Shown: piece by piece, positions 26,602-36,432 of the stretch
Layout of the letters: the number at the start of each line of letters is the position of its first letter
Numbering within the stretch: the first letter of the stretch is position 1
Program-made: the position numbers and the translations under genes
NCBI RefSeq assembly: GCF_038002165.1
Contig: NZ_JBBOBR010000001.1
Location: 2,232,001-2,296,000 of the forward strand
Direction: 5' to 3'
Length of the DNA: 64,000 nt
DNA from: Cytobacillus sp. FSL H8-0458
GTDB lineage: Bacteria; Bacillota; Bacilli; Bacillales; Cytobacillaceae
Notes under the pieces: model-generated
What the model saw: only the letters and a program-made list of their open reading frames with translations
What the model was told of the DNA's origin: nothing
Databases searched by the model: none

Positions 26602-27651
26602 TTAGGTCCGTTTTTTTGAAGATGATTCACGAGTAACTAACTCAAATGGTAAAATAATTTTGATTGGCAAAACTACTTTTTCTTCTACCATTTCCATAAT
26701 CGTTTTAGCTGCCATTTTTCCCATTTCATATTTAGGGATTTCTACAGTTGAAAGAGGCGGTGATGAATATTTCCCCATTTCTATATTATCCACTCCAAAG
26801 AAGGCAATATCTTCGGGGATTCTTAACTTGTTTTCTATAACTGCTCTCATTGCAGCCAATGCCATTAAATCACTTGCACAAACCATAGCTGTCGGCAAGT
26901 CTCCCGGACTGCTTTTAAGGAGCTGATTCATTCCCTCATAGCTGTTTTCCATTTTCCATCTGGTATTAATAACCCATTCATCTCGAATTGAAAGGCCTGC
27001 TTCTTTCATAGCAGATTGATAACCCTTAAATCTTAATTCTTCATTCAAGTTATGGAAGGCTTCATTAATTCCCCCTCCGATAAAACCAATATCACGATGA
27101 CCCAGACTCACTAAATGCTGGACAACTTTTTCCAATGCTGCCACACGGTTATAATCTATAATGGCAATATCTTTATCGGAATAGTAGAAGTCAAGTCCCA
27201 CAACAGGAATTGTTTGCTGTATGTAGTCAATTAAGCTCTCATCGATACTGTCGATCAGCAGCAGTCCTTCAATCCCGAGTTCGTGAATGGTCTTAAGAAG
27301 AAGTGCTTCATTTTCAATTTCATCCTTTGTAATACTTATTAATGTATAATCATTTTCTGTTAAAGTATCACGAATACCAGTATAGATATTAGAAAAGTAT
27401 GGATTTAATTCTGCCTGTGTAGGGTTGGCAACCCAGCCGATTTTCATTGTCCTGGCATCACTTTTATTTTGTCTGTTGCTGACCAGATTTCTTGCATGCT
27501 GATTGGGTGTATATCCCAGCTCTTTGACAGCCTGCCAGATTTTATTTCTCGTTTCCTGGTTAACATTCCGTGTCTGGTCATTCTGAATGACTCTGGAAAC
27601 AGTAGAAATAGAAACGCCAACATACTCCGCAATATCCTTTAATCTAACCAC
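26602..27651 (-). CDS. LacI-family transcriptional regulator
   Basis: A 349-residue regulator. The N-terminal helix-turn-helix is VRLKDIAEYVGVSISTVSRV, with the hinge helix near NQHARNL. The rest is a periplasmic-binding-protein-like effector domain (KIGWVANPTQAELNPYFSNI, HRDIGFIGGG, AFFGVDNIEMG). Start is the GTG seven bases after AGAGGT; a GTG three codons earlier overlaps that site. It is on the same strand as the oxidoreductase and second ABC operon and probably represses them until its sugar effector binds. Confidence 0.92.
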   Translation of the reverse strand: MVRLKDIAEYVGVSISTVSRVIQNDQTRNVNQETRNKIWQAVKELGYTPNQHARNLVSNRQNKSDARTMKIGWVANPTQAELNPYFSNIYTGIRDTLTENDYTLISITKDEIENEALLLKTIHELGIEGLLLIDSIDESLIDYIQQTIPVVGLDFYYSDKDIAIIDYNRVAALEKVVQHLVSLGHRDIGFIGGGINEAFHNLNEELRFKGYQSAMKEAGLSIRDEWVINTRWKMENSYEGMNQLLKSSPGDLPTAMVCASDLMALAAMRAVIENKLRIPEDIAFFGVDNIEMGKYSSPPLSTVEIPKYEMGKMAAKTIMEMVEEKVVLPIKIILPFELVTRESSSKKRT

Positions 27652-27713
27652 AAAACACACCTCTAGGCTGTAACTTCCTGCAGTAATCGCCGGAATTTTT
27701 TGAATTTAAGTAG

Positions 27714-27743
27714 ACTATATCACCTGAATTTATTTTAAGTCAA
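27714..27743 (-). promoter_or_regulatory. SigA-type promoter of the LacI gene
   Basis: On the minus strand TTGACT (27738-27743), an 18-base spacer and TATAGT (27714-27719) preceded by TGA (extended -10). It lies about 60 bases before the GTG start. Confidence 0.7.
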
Positions 27744-28021
27744 GAGTATTTGATATTTATTTCGTTTATATAAACTCCTTCCAGTCTGGATTTTCACCCT
27801 ATAAAACAGTAGCATTTTATTTTTTCAGAGAGGTTGGCTGCACACCTGTGATCCAAATTTCCCCATTGTGCAGTTAACAATTATTTCTTCTTCCTTTAAC
27901 AAAGAATCAATTTCCTCTTCAAAAGGGTGATTTATGATGTTTGTTTTTGATATATTAAAACTCTCGATATAATAATCTTATAAATGATACGCTTTGCACT
28001 GCCCTTACATCTACACAAAAA
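27744..28021. other. Intergenic DNA without recognised gene
   Basis: AT-rich sequence between the lacI promoter and the small Spo0E-like gene. I see no coding frame, stable hairpin or repeat in it. Confidence 0.5.
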
Positions 28022-28189
28022 TTACTTTTTCTTCAGAAATTTCGTATTTATCTTTTGTTTTTGCTGCTCCCATATATACACGTCCAATTCCTGGCTGAGT
28101 TGAATGGTCTTTTTACTCAAGAATCCATTTTTCCTTATACTATTAATCATTTTACTTCGAGCTATTTCAATTAGATCCTCCTTACACAT
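28022..28189 (-). CDS. Small Spo0E-type aspartyl-phosphate phosphatase
   Basis: A 55-residue protein with the Spo0E family pattern: an N-terminal helix IEIARSKMINSIRKNGFLS and the signature TIQLSQELDVYIWEQQ containing SQELD. Proteins of this family dephosphorylate Spo0A~P and so delay sporulation. The ATG is preceded by AGAGGGG at somewhat long distance (about 11 bases). An AAGGAGG sequence lies within the first codons. Its two-helix size and spacing match the family. It stands alone upstream of the lacI gene, next to a two-component system, and is probably its own transcription unit. Confidence 0.82.
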   Translation of the reverse strand: MCKEDLIEIARSKMINSIRKNGFLSKKTIQLSQELDVYIWEQQKQKINTKFLKKK

Positions 28190-28395
28190 GATTCAGCACA
28201 CCCCTCTACCCATAAGAAATTAACATTTCTGTAATAATATTTACATTCATCTTTATGTAACTATTATGGTAGAATTAATCAATTTTGAATATTGAGTGTT
28301 TGTTCTATTTTTATAGACACAATATTTTAGGTCGAAATAGTACAAAGGATTTAGATTGAATATAATACTGGACTGGTCATTTTTAAAATTAATAA

Positions 28396-28421
28396 CCAAA
28401 AAACCTGCCTTTAACGGCAGG
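28396..28421 (-). terminator. Intrinsic terminator of the NarL-type two-component operon
   Basis: On the minus strand CCTGCC GTTAAA GGCAGG followed by TTTTTTGG, a few bases after the response regulator stop. Confidence 0.85.
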
Positions 28422-28427
28422 GAGATT

Positions 28428-29072
28428 TTAATTTAAATAGGGCACCAATTTATTCTGCACAGCATAAATAATGGCTTGTGAACGACTATTCACGTTTAGT
28501 TTTTTATATATTTTATTGACATGAATTTTTACAGTTTTATCGCTTATTGATAGTTGTGCGGCGATTTCCTTGTTGGACTTTCCTCTGACCAACTGATTGA
28601 GCACTTCCTTTTCCCTGTTGGTCAATTCATTATTTTGAGTGGCAAAGTCGTTATGGATACGATGATAAGAAATTAATTTACTTGCCATTTTAGGATGTAT
28701 AATAGAATTTCCTTGATATATTTTTCGTATTGCGTCGATAACTTCCATGGAAGAAGCATCCTTTAACAAATATCCGTCAGCCCCTTCTCTCAGGGCAGAT
28801 TTAAAGTATTCATCATGATCAAACATAGTTAAGATTAGTATTTTACAGGCAGGATACCTGGCCTTGATAATGGAAATAAGTTCAATTCCATTCTTATTAG
28901 GCAGATTAATATCCAACACGATTACATCCGGCGCAATAGTATCCAATTGCTTTAGCAATCCATCTCCTGAATCTGCCTCACCTACCAGGAGCAAGTCCTC
29001 TTCTATTTCCAAGATACTTCGAATTCCGTCTCTTAATACAGTATGATCATCCACTAACATTATATTAATCAT
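28428..29072 (-). CDS. NarL/DegU-type response regulator
   Basis: A 214-residue regulator with a receiver domain (MLVDDHTVLRDGI; phospho-acceptor Asp in VIVLDINLPNKNGIE; Thr in ILTM; Lys in YLLKDA) and a LuxR-type helix-turn-helix (LTNREKEVLNQLVRGKSNKE). The ATG chosen follows AAAGGGAGTGAGATC; the upstream extension overlaps the kinase stop. Together with the kinase and the divergent neutral protease gene, the layout recalls DegS-DegU-like control of exoenzymes, which is inference. Confidence 0.92.
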   Translation of the reverse strand: MINIMLVDDHTVLRDGIRSILEIEEDLLLVGEADSGDGLLKQLDTIAPDVIVLDINLPNKNGIELISIIKARYPACKILILTMFDHDEYFKSALREGADGYLLKDASSMEVIDAIRKIYQGNSIIHPKMASKLISYHRIHNDFATQNNELTNREKEVLNQLVRGKSNKEIAAQLSISDKTVKIHVNKIYKKLNVNSRSQAIIYAVQNKLVPYLN

Positions 29073-29085
29073 GATCTCACTCCCT

Positions 29086-30915
29086 TTAATTATTGTGCCG
29101 TATGGCAAGACGGATTTCCGTGCCCTTGCCTTCTGCGCTGTCTATCTCAAATTTGGCTCCAAATTTATGTGCGAGCTCGTTCATGGTGAGGATTCCAAAA
29201 TGAGGTTCTGTTTGGCATTTTATCAATTTTTCAAATAAAGAAAATCCTATACCGTCATCTTTAATTTTTATCATAGTCTGCTCTCGTCCATATTTGAGAG
29301 TGACTTGAATCTTTTCAGCCTTTGCATGTTTTACTGAGTTTTGCAGACTCTCCTGGAATATATCATAGACTAGTTTTTCTACTTGACTTCCTAAAGGGTA
29401 TGGCTCCCCTTTCTGAGTGAAAATAATACTCGCTTTTCCCTCGGCCATCTTCTGGATTTTTTCTTGTATCGCCCGTTCTAATCCATTTTGTTCCAAAGGG
29501 CACGTCCTTAAAGAATATATCGATTCACGAAGCTCTTTTATACTGTCTCTTAGTTTGTCAATCCACTGTTCAATTGAATAATTAAGATTAAGGTTGTCCC
29601 CTTTATATTCATTTTTCTTTCGCAGCGCAAGCGAGGATTCCATCTGAAAAACTATACCTGCCAAAGACTGACCAATACCATCGTGAATATCACGTGCAAT
29701 GCGGCTGCGTTCTTCCAAAATCATCAGTCTCTCATTTTCTAGTATTAAGGACCGTGTTTTCAATGTGCTAGCCAGCACATTGGATAATACGGTTAGTGAG
29801 CGAATTTCACCAAAACTAAAACCAATCTCACTTACTCTGCCGACCATTAACATACCTATTTTTTCATTGTCGACAATAAGAGGGGAAAATGCCTGCGAGA
29901 GAATCATATTATTAAAAATTTGATTGCATGGCAACTCCTTGGAATCGTTTCCTGTCAAAATGGATATGTCTGAAACTCCTTCTAAGAATAATGAAAGTTC
30001 ATCACTGAATGCTACTTCGCTTTTTACCTGTCCTTCCTTAAATAGAAGCTTCCATGTATCATTTTCTTTTGCTAATAAAACGAAAGCATTAGCATTAAAG
30101 GTCTCCGCTAGAAGGCTTTTCTTTTCATGAAGGTCATTTGTATTGATACGGTTTAATTCAGTAGTAAGGACGGACAATGCATTCAACTTCTTTTTTTCTA
30201 TCACTGCTTTTAAAAGAATCGAAATGGTCATTGCTAACAATATCCAAATGGATAAGAATAGTATAGTTGTAAAATCTATTATGTCTCTTGGAAGGTAATT
30301 TGTATAAACCTCTATAAAAAATATTAGAATCATGGACATAATGCCGATAATCATTTCCTGTAAAGTTTTACTTCTCCACTCTTCCCAGGTATATGGCAAT
30401 GGCCTGATGGAAAATAGAATATCATTAATTAAATTATTAATGAAAAAATATAGAAGAGTAAAAATCAAAATGAATATAAGACTTTCTAGCAGATAATCTA
30501 TATGATAATTTTCCATCCCTATCTGTATTTTATTTAGAAACCATTCAGCCCCCATCAGAGAAATCGAATATTGGGCAATATTGTAAATGGTTGAGGGAAG
30601 GGATCTTTTATGATGAAAAGATTCAAAAATAAGAATAAATGCAAAGATTACAATTGTCGTATAAATATTGAAATATAAATTCATGACATAAAGGATTGGA
30701 AACGTCATTGTACTGAACATTCTTAAACAGAATAAGGGAATTTGAAAATACTCTGACAGCAGCATGAGTACTATCAGAAGGATTAGTATTATAGGCTTTT
30801 CTGTTAAAGATACAAAAGGGATAGAGTAAAATATAATTATCCATCCGAGTAGATCAATGAGCTTCATATAGTAGTCAGCAAACATTTTTCGATATTGAAT
30901 TACTTTATCTGTCAT
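29086..30915 (-). CDS. NarX/DesK-type sensor histidine kinase
   Basis: A 609-residue kinase. The N-terminal ~245 residues contain about eight membrane spans. A GAF-like region follows (about 265-400), then a HisKA_3 dimerisation helix RSRIARDIHDGIGQSLAG with the phospho-His in RDIHDG, and a C-terminal HATPase domain (KIKDDGIGFS). This matches kinases that pair with NarL-type regulators, and the regulator gene follows 13 bases later. The start used has AGGAGAGGTG upstream. A strong terminator-like hairpin lies just upstream of the ribosome site. Confidence 0.9.
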   Translation of the reverse strand: MTDKVIQYRKMFADYYMKLIDLLGWIIIFYSIPFVSLTEKPIILILLIVLMLLSEYFQIPLFCLRMFSTMTFPILYVMNLYFNIYTTIVIFAFILIFESFHHKRSLPSTIYNIAQYSISLMGAEWFLNKIQIGMENYHIDYLLESLIFILIFTLLYFFINNLINDILFSIRPLPYTWEEWRSKTLQEMIIGIMSMILIFFIEVYTNYLPRDIIDFTTILFLSIWILLAMTISILLKAVIEKKKLNALSVLTTELNRINTNDLHEKKSLLAETFNANAFVLLAKENDTWKLLFKEGQVKSEVAFSDELSLFLEGVSDISILTGNDSKELPCNQIFNNMILSQAFSPLIVDNEKIGMLMVGRVSEIGFSFGEIRSLTVLSNVLASTLKTRSLILENERLMILEERSRIARDIHDGIGQSLAGIVFQMESSLALRKKNEYKGDNLNLNYSIEQWIDKLRDSIKELRESIYSLRTCPLEQNGLERAIQEKIQKMAEGKASIIFTQKGEPYPLGSQVEKLVYDIFQESLQNSVKHAKAEKIQVTLKYGREQTMIKIKDDGIGFSLFEKLIKCQTEPHFGILTMNELAHKFGAKFEIDSAEGKGTEIRLAIRHNN

Positions 30916-30940
30916 ATGCACCTCTCCTGACAACTTATAA

Positions 30941-30988
30941 TAAAAAACCGGGACTGGACGAATAGAAATCTACTAGCCAATACCGGTT
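30941..30988 (-). promoter_or_regulatory. Attenuator-like terminator hairpin in the kinase leader
   Basis: On the minus strand AACCGGTATTGG pairs with CCAGTCCCGGTT (11 of 12 positions) across a 19-base loop and is followed by TTTT then ATT. It sits between the kinase start (30915) and the divergent protease promoter region. No leftward gene lies upstream, so it cannot simply end another transcript and is best read as a leader attenuator. Confidence 0.5.
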
Positions 30989-31232
30989 CCTAACTGCATA
31001 TACATGCAAAGTTACCATTAATTATAGCTTACAAATTCTTACATGAAAATTCTACTATAGTTATAACTTATATTATAACTTAGGTTATAGACCTTCTAAT
31101 ACTCTTTTTTCCTCTATACCTATTTTTGATAGGCTTATTTATTCAAAGTTTTTAAAATTATTTAAAAACTCAGTTTTAGCTGATATTATTAGTCTCGCAA
31201 CACACTTTATGGTAACCAAGGAGGAAAATTAA
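30989..31232. promoter_or_regulatory. Protease upstream region with repeats and palindrome
   Basis: AT-rich intergenic DNA. It contains TTATAACTTA twice (31061-31070 and 31073-31082) and a third partial copy TTATAG at 31085, all at 12-base intervals. It also contains a perfect inverted repeat AGTTTTTAAA / TTTAAAAACT around ATTA (31147-31170). The latter lies 62-86 bases before the protease GTG, a place suited to an activator or repressor. I cannot fix the -35/-10 elements. Confidence 0.4.
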
Positions 31233-32891
<1,659 letters not shown>

Positions 32892-32902
32892 TTATAAAAA
32901 TT

Positions 32903-32952
32903 GGATGATCCTGGAAAGTTAAAACAATGACTTTTTAGGACCATCCTTTCGT
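32903..32952 (+). terminator. Intrinsic terminator after protease copy 1
   Basis: GGATGATCCTGGAAAGT (32903-32919) pairs with ACTTTTTAGGACCATCC (32930-32946) with few mismatches and runs into TTTCGTATTTT. Confidence 0.75.
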
Positions 32953-33084
32953 ATTTTACATATATTAATGGATGGTATTATGATGAATAGAATAATTGAC
33001 TATCTTGAAGTTTATAAATGGACATCAATAAAGTTTTAAGCAACGGTGAATCAAACTCAAAAAAAAACGATGCCTTATAAATCA

Positions 33085-33780
33085 TCATCTGTTTGTTGAA
33101 GAACAATAATGTATTTGTTTGACTTGACTCCCCAATAAAATATTTTTTAATTCGACAACACTATTTACAATATAATTAGGGTTAACATTATTTAGTTCCT
33201 CAAATGAACCATATCCATAAGTTACTCCAATAGAGTCAATACCAGTATTATTCGCACCTATAATATCGTGCATTCTGTCGCCAATCATAATAAAGTCTTC
33301 TAGCTTATTTTTATTGTACTTTTCTAGTATAAATTGAATAATCTCTGTTTTTGATGTTCTTGTTCCATCAAGATTACTTCCAACAACAAGTTCAAAATAG
33401 TGGTCAATATTAAAGTGCTTTAGTATTTGTTCCGAAAATACCGTAGGTTTTGAAGTTGCAACTACTAAAATAAATTGTTGTTCTTTTAGCGATTTTAACA
33501 GGAATGGAATACTTGAATATAACTCATTCTCAAACATCCCCTTTGCCTTAAACCTTTCCCTATAATAACTAATTGCTTTTTGAGAAGCTTCCTCATCAAA
33601 GTCGTAATATTCAGCAAATGAAACTTGTATTGGCGGACCTATGAAACATTCAAGCTTGCCTATATCAGGTTCTACAATGTTCATTTTCTGTAATGCATAT
33701 TGAACCGATTTGGTTATTCCTGCTTTTGGGTCTGAAAGTGTACCGTCTAAATCAAATAAGATAATTTTGTATTTATCCAT
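33085..33780 (-). CDS. HAD-superfamily hydrolase, phosphoglycolate phosphatase-like
   Basis: A 231-residue HAD phosphatase: motif I ILFDLDGTLSDPK (nucleophile and acid-base Asp), motif II VVATSKP, lysine in the KTEIIQF region and motif IV FIMIGDRMHDIIGA. An alpha-helical cap of subclass IA lies between motifs I and II. Close relatives act as phosphoglycolate or pyrophosphate phosphatases; the exact substrate is not visible. The chosen ATG has GGGAG upstream; the 33-codon extension has no ribosome site. It is a single gene, convergent with the protease. Confidence 0.88.
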   Translation of the reverse strand: MDKYKIILFDLDGTLSDPKAGITKSVQYALQKMNIVEPDIGKLECFIGPPIQVSFAEYYDFDEEASQKAISYYRERFKAKGMFENELYSSIPFLLKSLKEQQFILVVATSKPTVFSEQILKHFNIDHYFELVVGSNLDGTRTSKTEIIQFILEKYNKNKLEDFIMIGDRMHDIIGANNTGIDSIGVTYGYGSFEELNNVNPNYIVNSVVELKNILLGSQVKQIHYCSSTNR

Positions 33781-33965
33781 ATGATACTCCCTTGGTTTTA
33801 AATGCTCGCTAATTTTTTCCGATATTATCCATTCAACCCCGCGTTCTGCTACTAATAAAAAGTAAAATGTTACCAGCATTTTAAAGTTAGTATAATTGAA
33901 CTAGGCTGTCAACTGAATATTACTTTTAAAAACCAAAGAACCGGATAATAAGTGAACCTAATTTT

Positions 33966-34001
33966 AAAAAACAGTGAATACTATTCAATATCCACTGTTT
34001 T
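33966..34001 (-). terminator. Terminator of the ilv operon
   Basis: On the minus strand AAAACAGTG / CACTGTTTT arms (33993-34001 and 33968-33976) are followed by further T residues; it lies 44 bases after the threonine dehydratase stop. Confidence 0.75.
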
Positions 34002-34044
34002 CCTTCCCCATAATTTTAGGTAATATATATTTGTCATTAGAATC

Positions 34045-35013
34045 TTATAAATTGGATACTCTCTTAGACTGAGATATTTCCTGATAGGTTTGCATTTTAA
34101 CGGGGTCTACATTTCCTCCGCTTATGATACAGCCCACTTTCTTTTGTTCAATCGGTGCCTTTTTGTATAAAATAGCAGCCAATGCAGCGGCACCCGCTCC
34201 TTCAACCAGCATTTTTTCTCTTTCAAGCATGAACAGGATTGCATGGGCAATTTCTTCTTCAGTTACTGTTACGATATCATCCACATACTTTTCTATGATT
34301 GGAAAGGTTTTAATCCCTGGCTCCTTAACCAATATCCCATCCGCTATTGTGCTAATAGGAAGAAGAGACTTCATTTTTTGCCCTTTAAATCTCTGATAGG
34401 CTGCAGATGCCCCTGATGCCTGCACACCGATCACTTTTATTGAAGGATTATTAGCTTTGACTCCAAGTGCAATTCCCGATATCAGCCCGCCCCCGCCAAT
34501 GGGTACAAAAATAACGTTTAATTGACTATTTTGCTGCAGCATTTCTAATGCAATGGTTCCTTGCCCTGCTATAACCCTATCATCATCAAATGCATGAACA
34601 AAGGTACTGCCACTTTGGTGCATTTCTTCTGTCGCTAAATGATAGGATTCATGATACGTTTCTCCGGCCAATACGGCTTCAGCACCATATCCCCTAGTGG
34701 CAGCTACCTTAGCAAGCGGAGTATGCCTGGGCATATAAATTGTCGATTTGATTCCTCTTAACGATGCGGCCAGCGCTACTCCTTGAGCATGATTTCCGGC
34801 AGATGCGGCTAGAACCCCTCTTTTCACTTCCTGATCTGATAGAGATAAAATTTTATTCATGGCTCCTCTTAGTTTAAAGGATCCTGTTTTTTGCAAATTT
34901 TCCAGTTTTAAATAGACGTTGGCATTCGTTAAGTAATTTAATGTTGTACTTTGCTTTAAAGGAGTCTGATGCACTTTATCCATTAATGTTTCCATTGCTT
35001 CACCAATTTTCAC
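34045..35013 (-). CDS. ilvA: Threonine dehydratase without regulatory domain
   Basis: A 322-residue PLP enzyme that deaminates threonine to 2-oxobutanoate, the first isoleucine-specific step. Lys47 in KTGSFKLRGAMNK binds PLP, ASAGNHAQGVA is the phosphate/substrate loop and GGGGLISG is the second phosphate-binding loop. The C-terminal ACT-like domain of the long biosynthetic IlvA is missing, so isoleucine feedback through it is not expected. It is the fourth gene of the T-box-controlled ilv operon. The start is uncertain: the GTG used has only GGGGA about 12 bases upstream. Confidence 0.9.
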   Translation of the reverse strand: MKIGEAMETLMDKVHQTPLKQSTTLNYLTNANVYLKLENLQKTGSFKLRGAMNKILSLSDQEVKRGVLAASAGNHAQGVALAASLRGIKSTIYMPRHTPLAKVAATRGYGAEAVLAGETYHESYHLATEEMHQSGSTFVHAFDDDRVIAGQGTIALEMLQQNSQLNVIFVPIGGGGLISGIALGVKANNPSIKVIGVQASGASAAYQRFKGQKMKSLLPISTIADGILVKEPGIKTFPIIEKYVDDIVTVTEEEIAHAILFMLEREKMLVEGAGAAALAAILYKKAPIEQKKVGCIISGGNVDPVKMQTYQEISQSKRVSNL

Positions 35014-35067
35014 ACTTTTAACTAAATCCCCAATTTTCTCACCTCGAATTTAATTTTTATGATCTTA

Positions 35068-36093
35068 TTATTCAGTCAAACGCTCAGATACTTCCCTTTT
35101 TGGCTCTTGCTTAACAAACGGCATCATTTTTCTCAAGTTTATACCAACAACTTCAATCGGATGCTTCTTTTCGCGGTTATTAATCGCATTAAACACTGCC
35201 CGGTTTGCCTGATTTTCTAAAATCCAGCTCTTTGAAAATTTTCCCGTTTGTATATCCTCTAATACTTCCTTCATTCGTGCCTTTGTTTCGGCGTTAATCA
35301 CTCTTGGTCCGGATATAAAATCACCCCATTGGGCTGTGTCCGAAATGGAATATCTCATTCCTTCCAGACCTTGCTCATACATAAGATCAACAATCAACTT
35401 AAGCTCGTGCATACACTCAAAATAGGCAACTTCCTTTTGATATCCAGCCTCCACAAGGGTTTCAAACCCCGCTTTTACAAGAGATGTCAAGCCGCCGCAA
35501 AGAACCGCCTGTTCACCGAATAAATCGGTTTCGGTTTCTTCCTGAAAATTCGTTTCTAATACACCAGCTCTAGCCGCCCCGATCCCTTTTGCATAAGCTA
35601 ATGCAAGCTCTTTTGCCAGGCCCGTTACATTTTGGTGAACACCGATTAATGCGGGAACACCCGCTCCCTCTTCATAGGTTCTCCGGACTAAGTGCCCTGG
35701 ACCCTTTGGTGCCACTAAAAACACATCCACATTTTCAGGTGGAACGACCTGATGAAAGTGAATATTAAACCCGTGGGCAAAAGCAAGTGCCTTTCCTGCA
35801 GATAAAGAAGGCTTAATATCCTTCTCATAAACGGTCGGCTGCATCTCATCCGGCAATAATACCATGATGACCTCTGCAGCCTCACAGGCTCCCTTGACAG
35901 GCAGCACAAGGAAGCCGTCCTCCTCTGCCTGTACCCATGATTTTCCTGACCGTAATCCCACGACTACTTTATGTCCGCTATTACGCAAATTTAATGCATG
36001 TGCATGACCTTGTGAGCCATAACCAATGACGGCAACTGTCTTCCCTTTTAAAACTTCCTCATTTACATCCCCATTATAATAAACCTTTACCAT
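35068..36093 (-). CDS. ilvC: Ketol-acid reductoisomerase
   Basis: A 341-residue class I enzyme that isomerises and reduces acetolactate/acetohydroxybutyrate with NAD(P)H. The N-terminal Rossmann motif is [20 protein letters not shown]. The C-terminal helical domain carries Mg2+ ligands within [22 protein letters not shown] and [22 protein letters not shown] segments. The gene follows the regulatory subunit by 45 bases and has a GGAGAG ribosome site. Confidence 0.96.
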   Translation of the reverse strand: MVKVYYNGDVNEEVLKGKTVAVIGYGSQGHAHALNLRNSGHKVVVGLRSGKSWVQAEEDGFLVLPVKGACEAAEVIMVLLPDEMQPTVYEKDIKPSLSAGKALAFAHGFNIHFHQVVPPENVDVFLVAPKGPGHLVRRTYEEGAGVPALIGVHQNVTGLAKELALAYAKGIGAARAGVLETNFQEETETDLFGEQAVLCGGLTSLVKAGFETLVEAGYQKEVAYFECMHELKLIVDLMYEQGLEGMRYSISDTAQWGDFISGPRVINAETKARMKEVLEDIQTGKFSKSWILENQANRAVFNAINNREKKHPIEVVGINLRKMMPFVKQEPKREVSERLTE

Positions 36094-36138
36094 ATCAAAT
36101 CTCTCCTTTTCCTCGGTAATTTACTGGAAAGTTTGTGC

Positions 36139-36432
36139 TTATATCAGTACCTTCTTAATCGATGACAGTTCTCTGGCAATGACATATTGGTCAGTTATAT
36201 CTTCTACAGAAATGACATCAATCTGTTTATCTATTTGCTTCACCAGCTGCAGGAATTTATGATCATCCTCTGCCTCTGTTACTACTGAAATTTTTGAAAA
36301 TTCTTTTGCCTCAGTGTAGACTGCTGCTGCAAGACTTTCGATTTGGTAATGATGCTTTGTAAACAAACCCATCAGACGGGTTAAAATTCCATTTTGATTA
36401 TGGACTATTACCGAGACCATCCGCTTTTTCAT
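36139..36432 (-). CDS. ilvN: Acetolactate synthase small (regulatory) subunit, short form
   Basis: A 97-residue protein made of a single ACT domain ([20 protein letters not shown]). It is shorter than the roughly 160-175 residue IlvH/IlvN of most Bacilli and lacks their second C-terminal domain; the size is near that of short enterobacterial IlvN. It overlaps the ilvB stop by four bases (ATGA), so the two are coupled. No remnant of the missing domain remains in the 45-base gap before ilvC. Confidence 0.9.
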   Translation of the reverse strand: MKKRMVSVIVHNQNGILTRLMGLFTKHHYQIESLAAAVYTEAKEFSKISVVTEAEDDHKFLQLVKQIDKQIDVISVEDITDQYVIARELSSIKKVLI

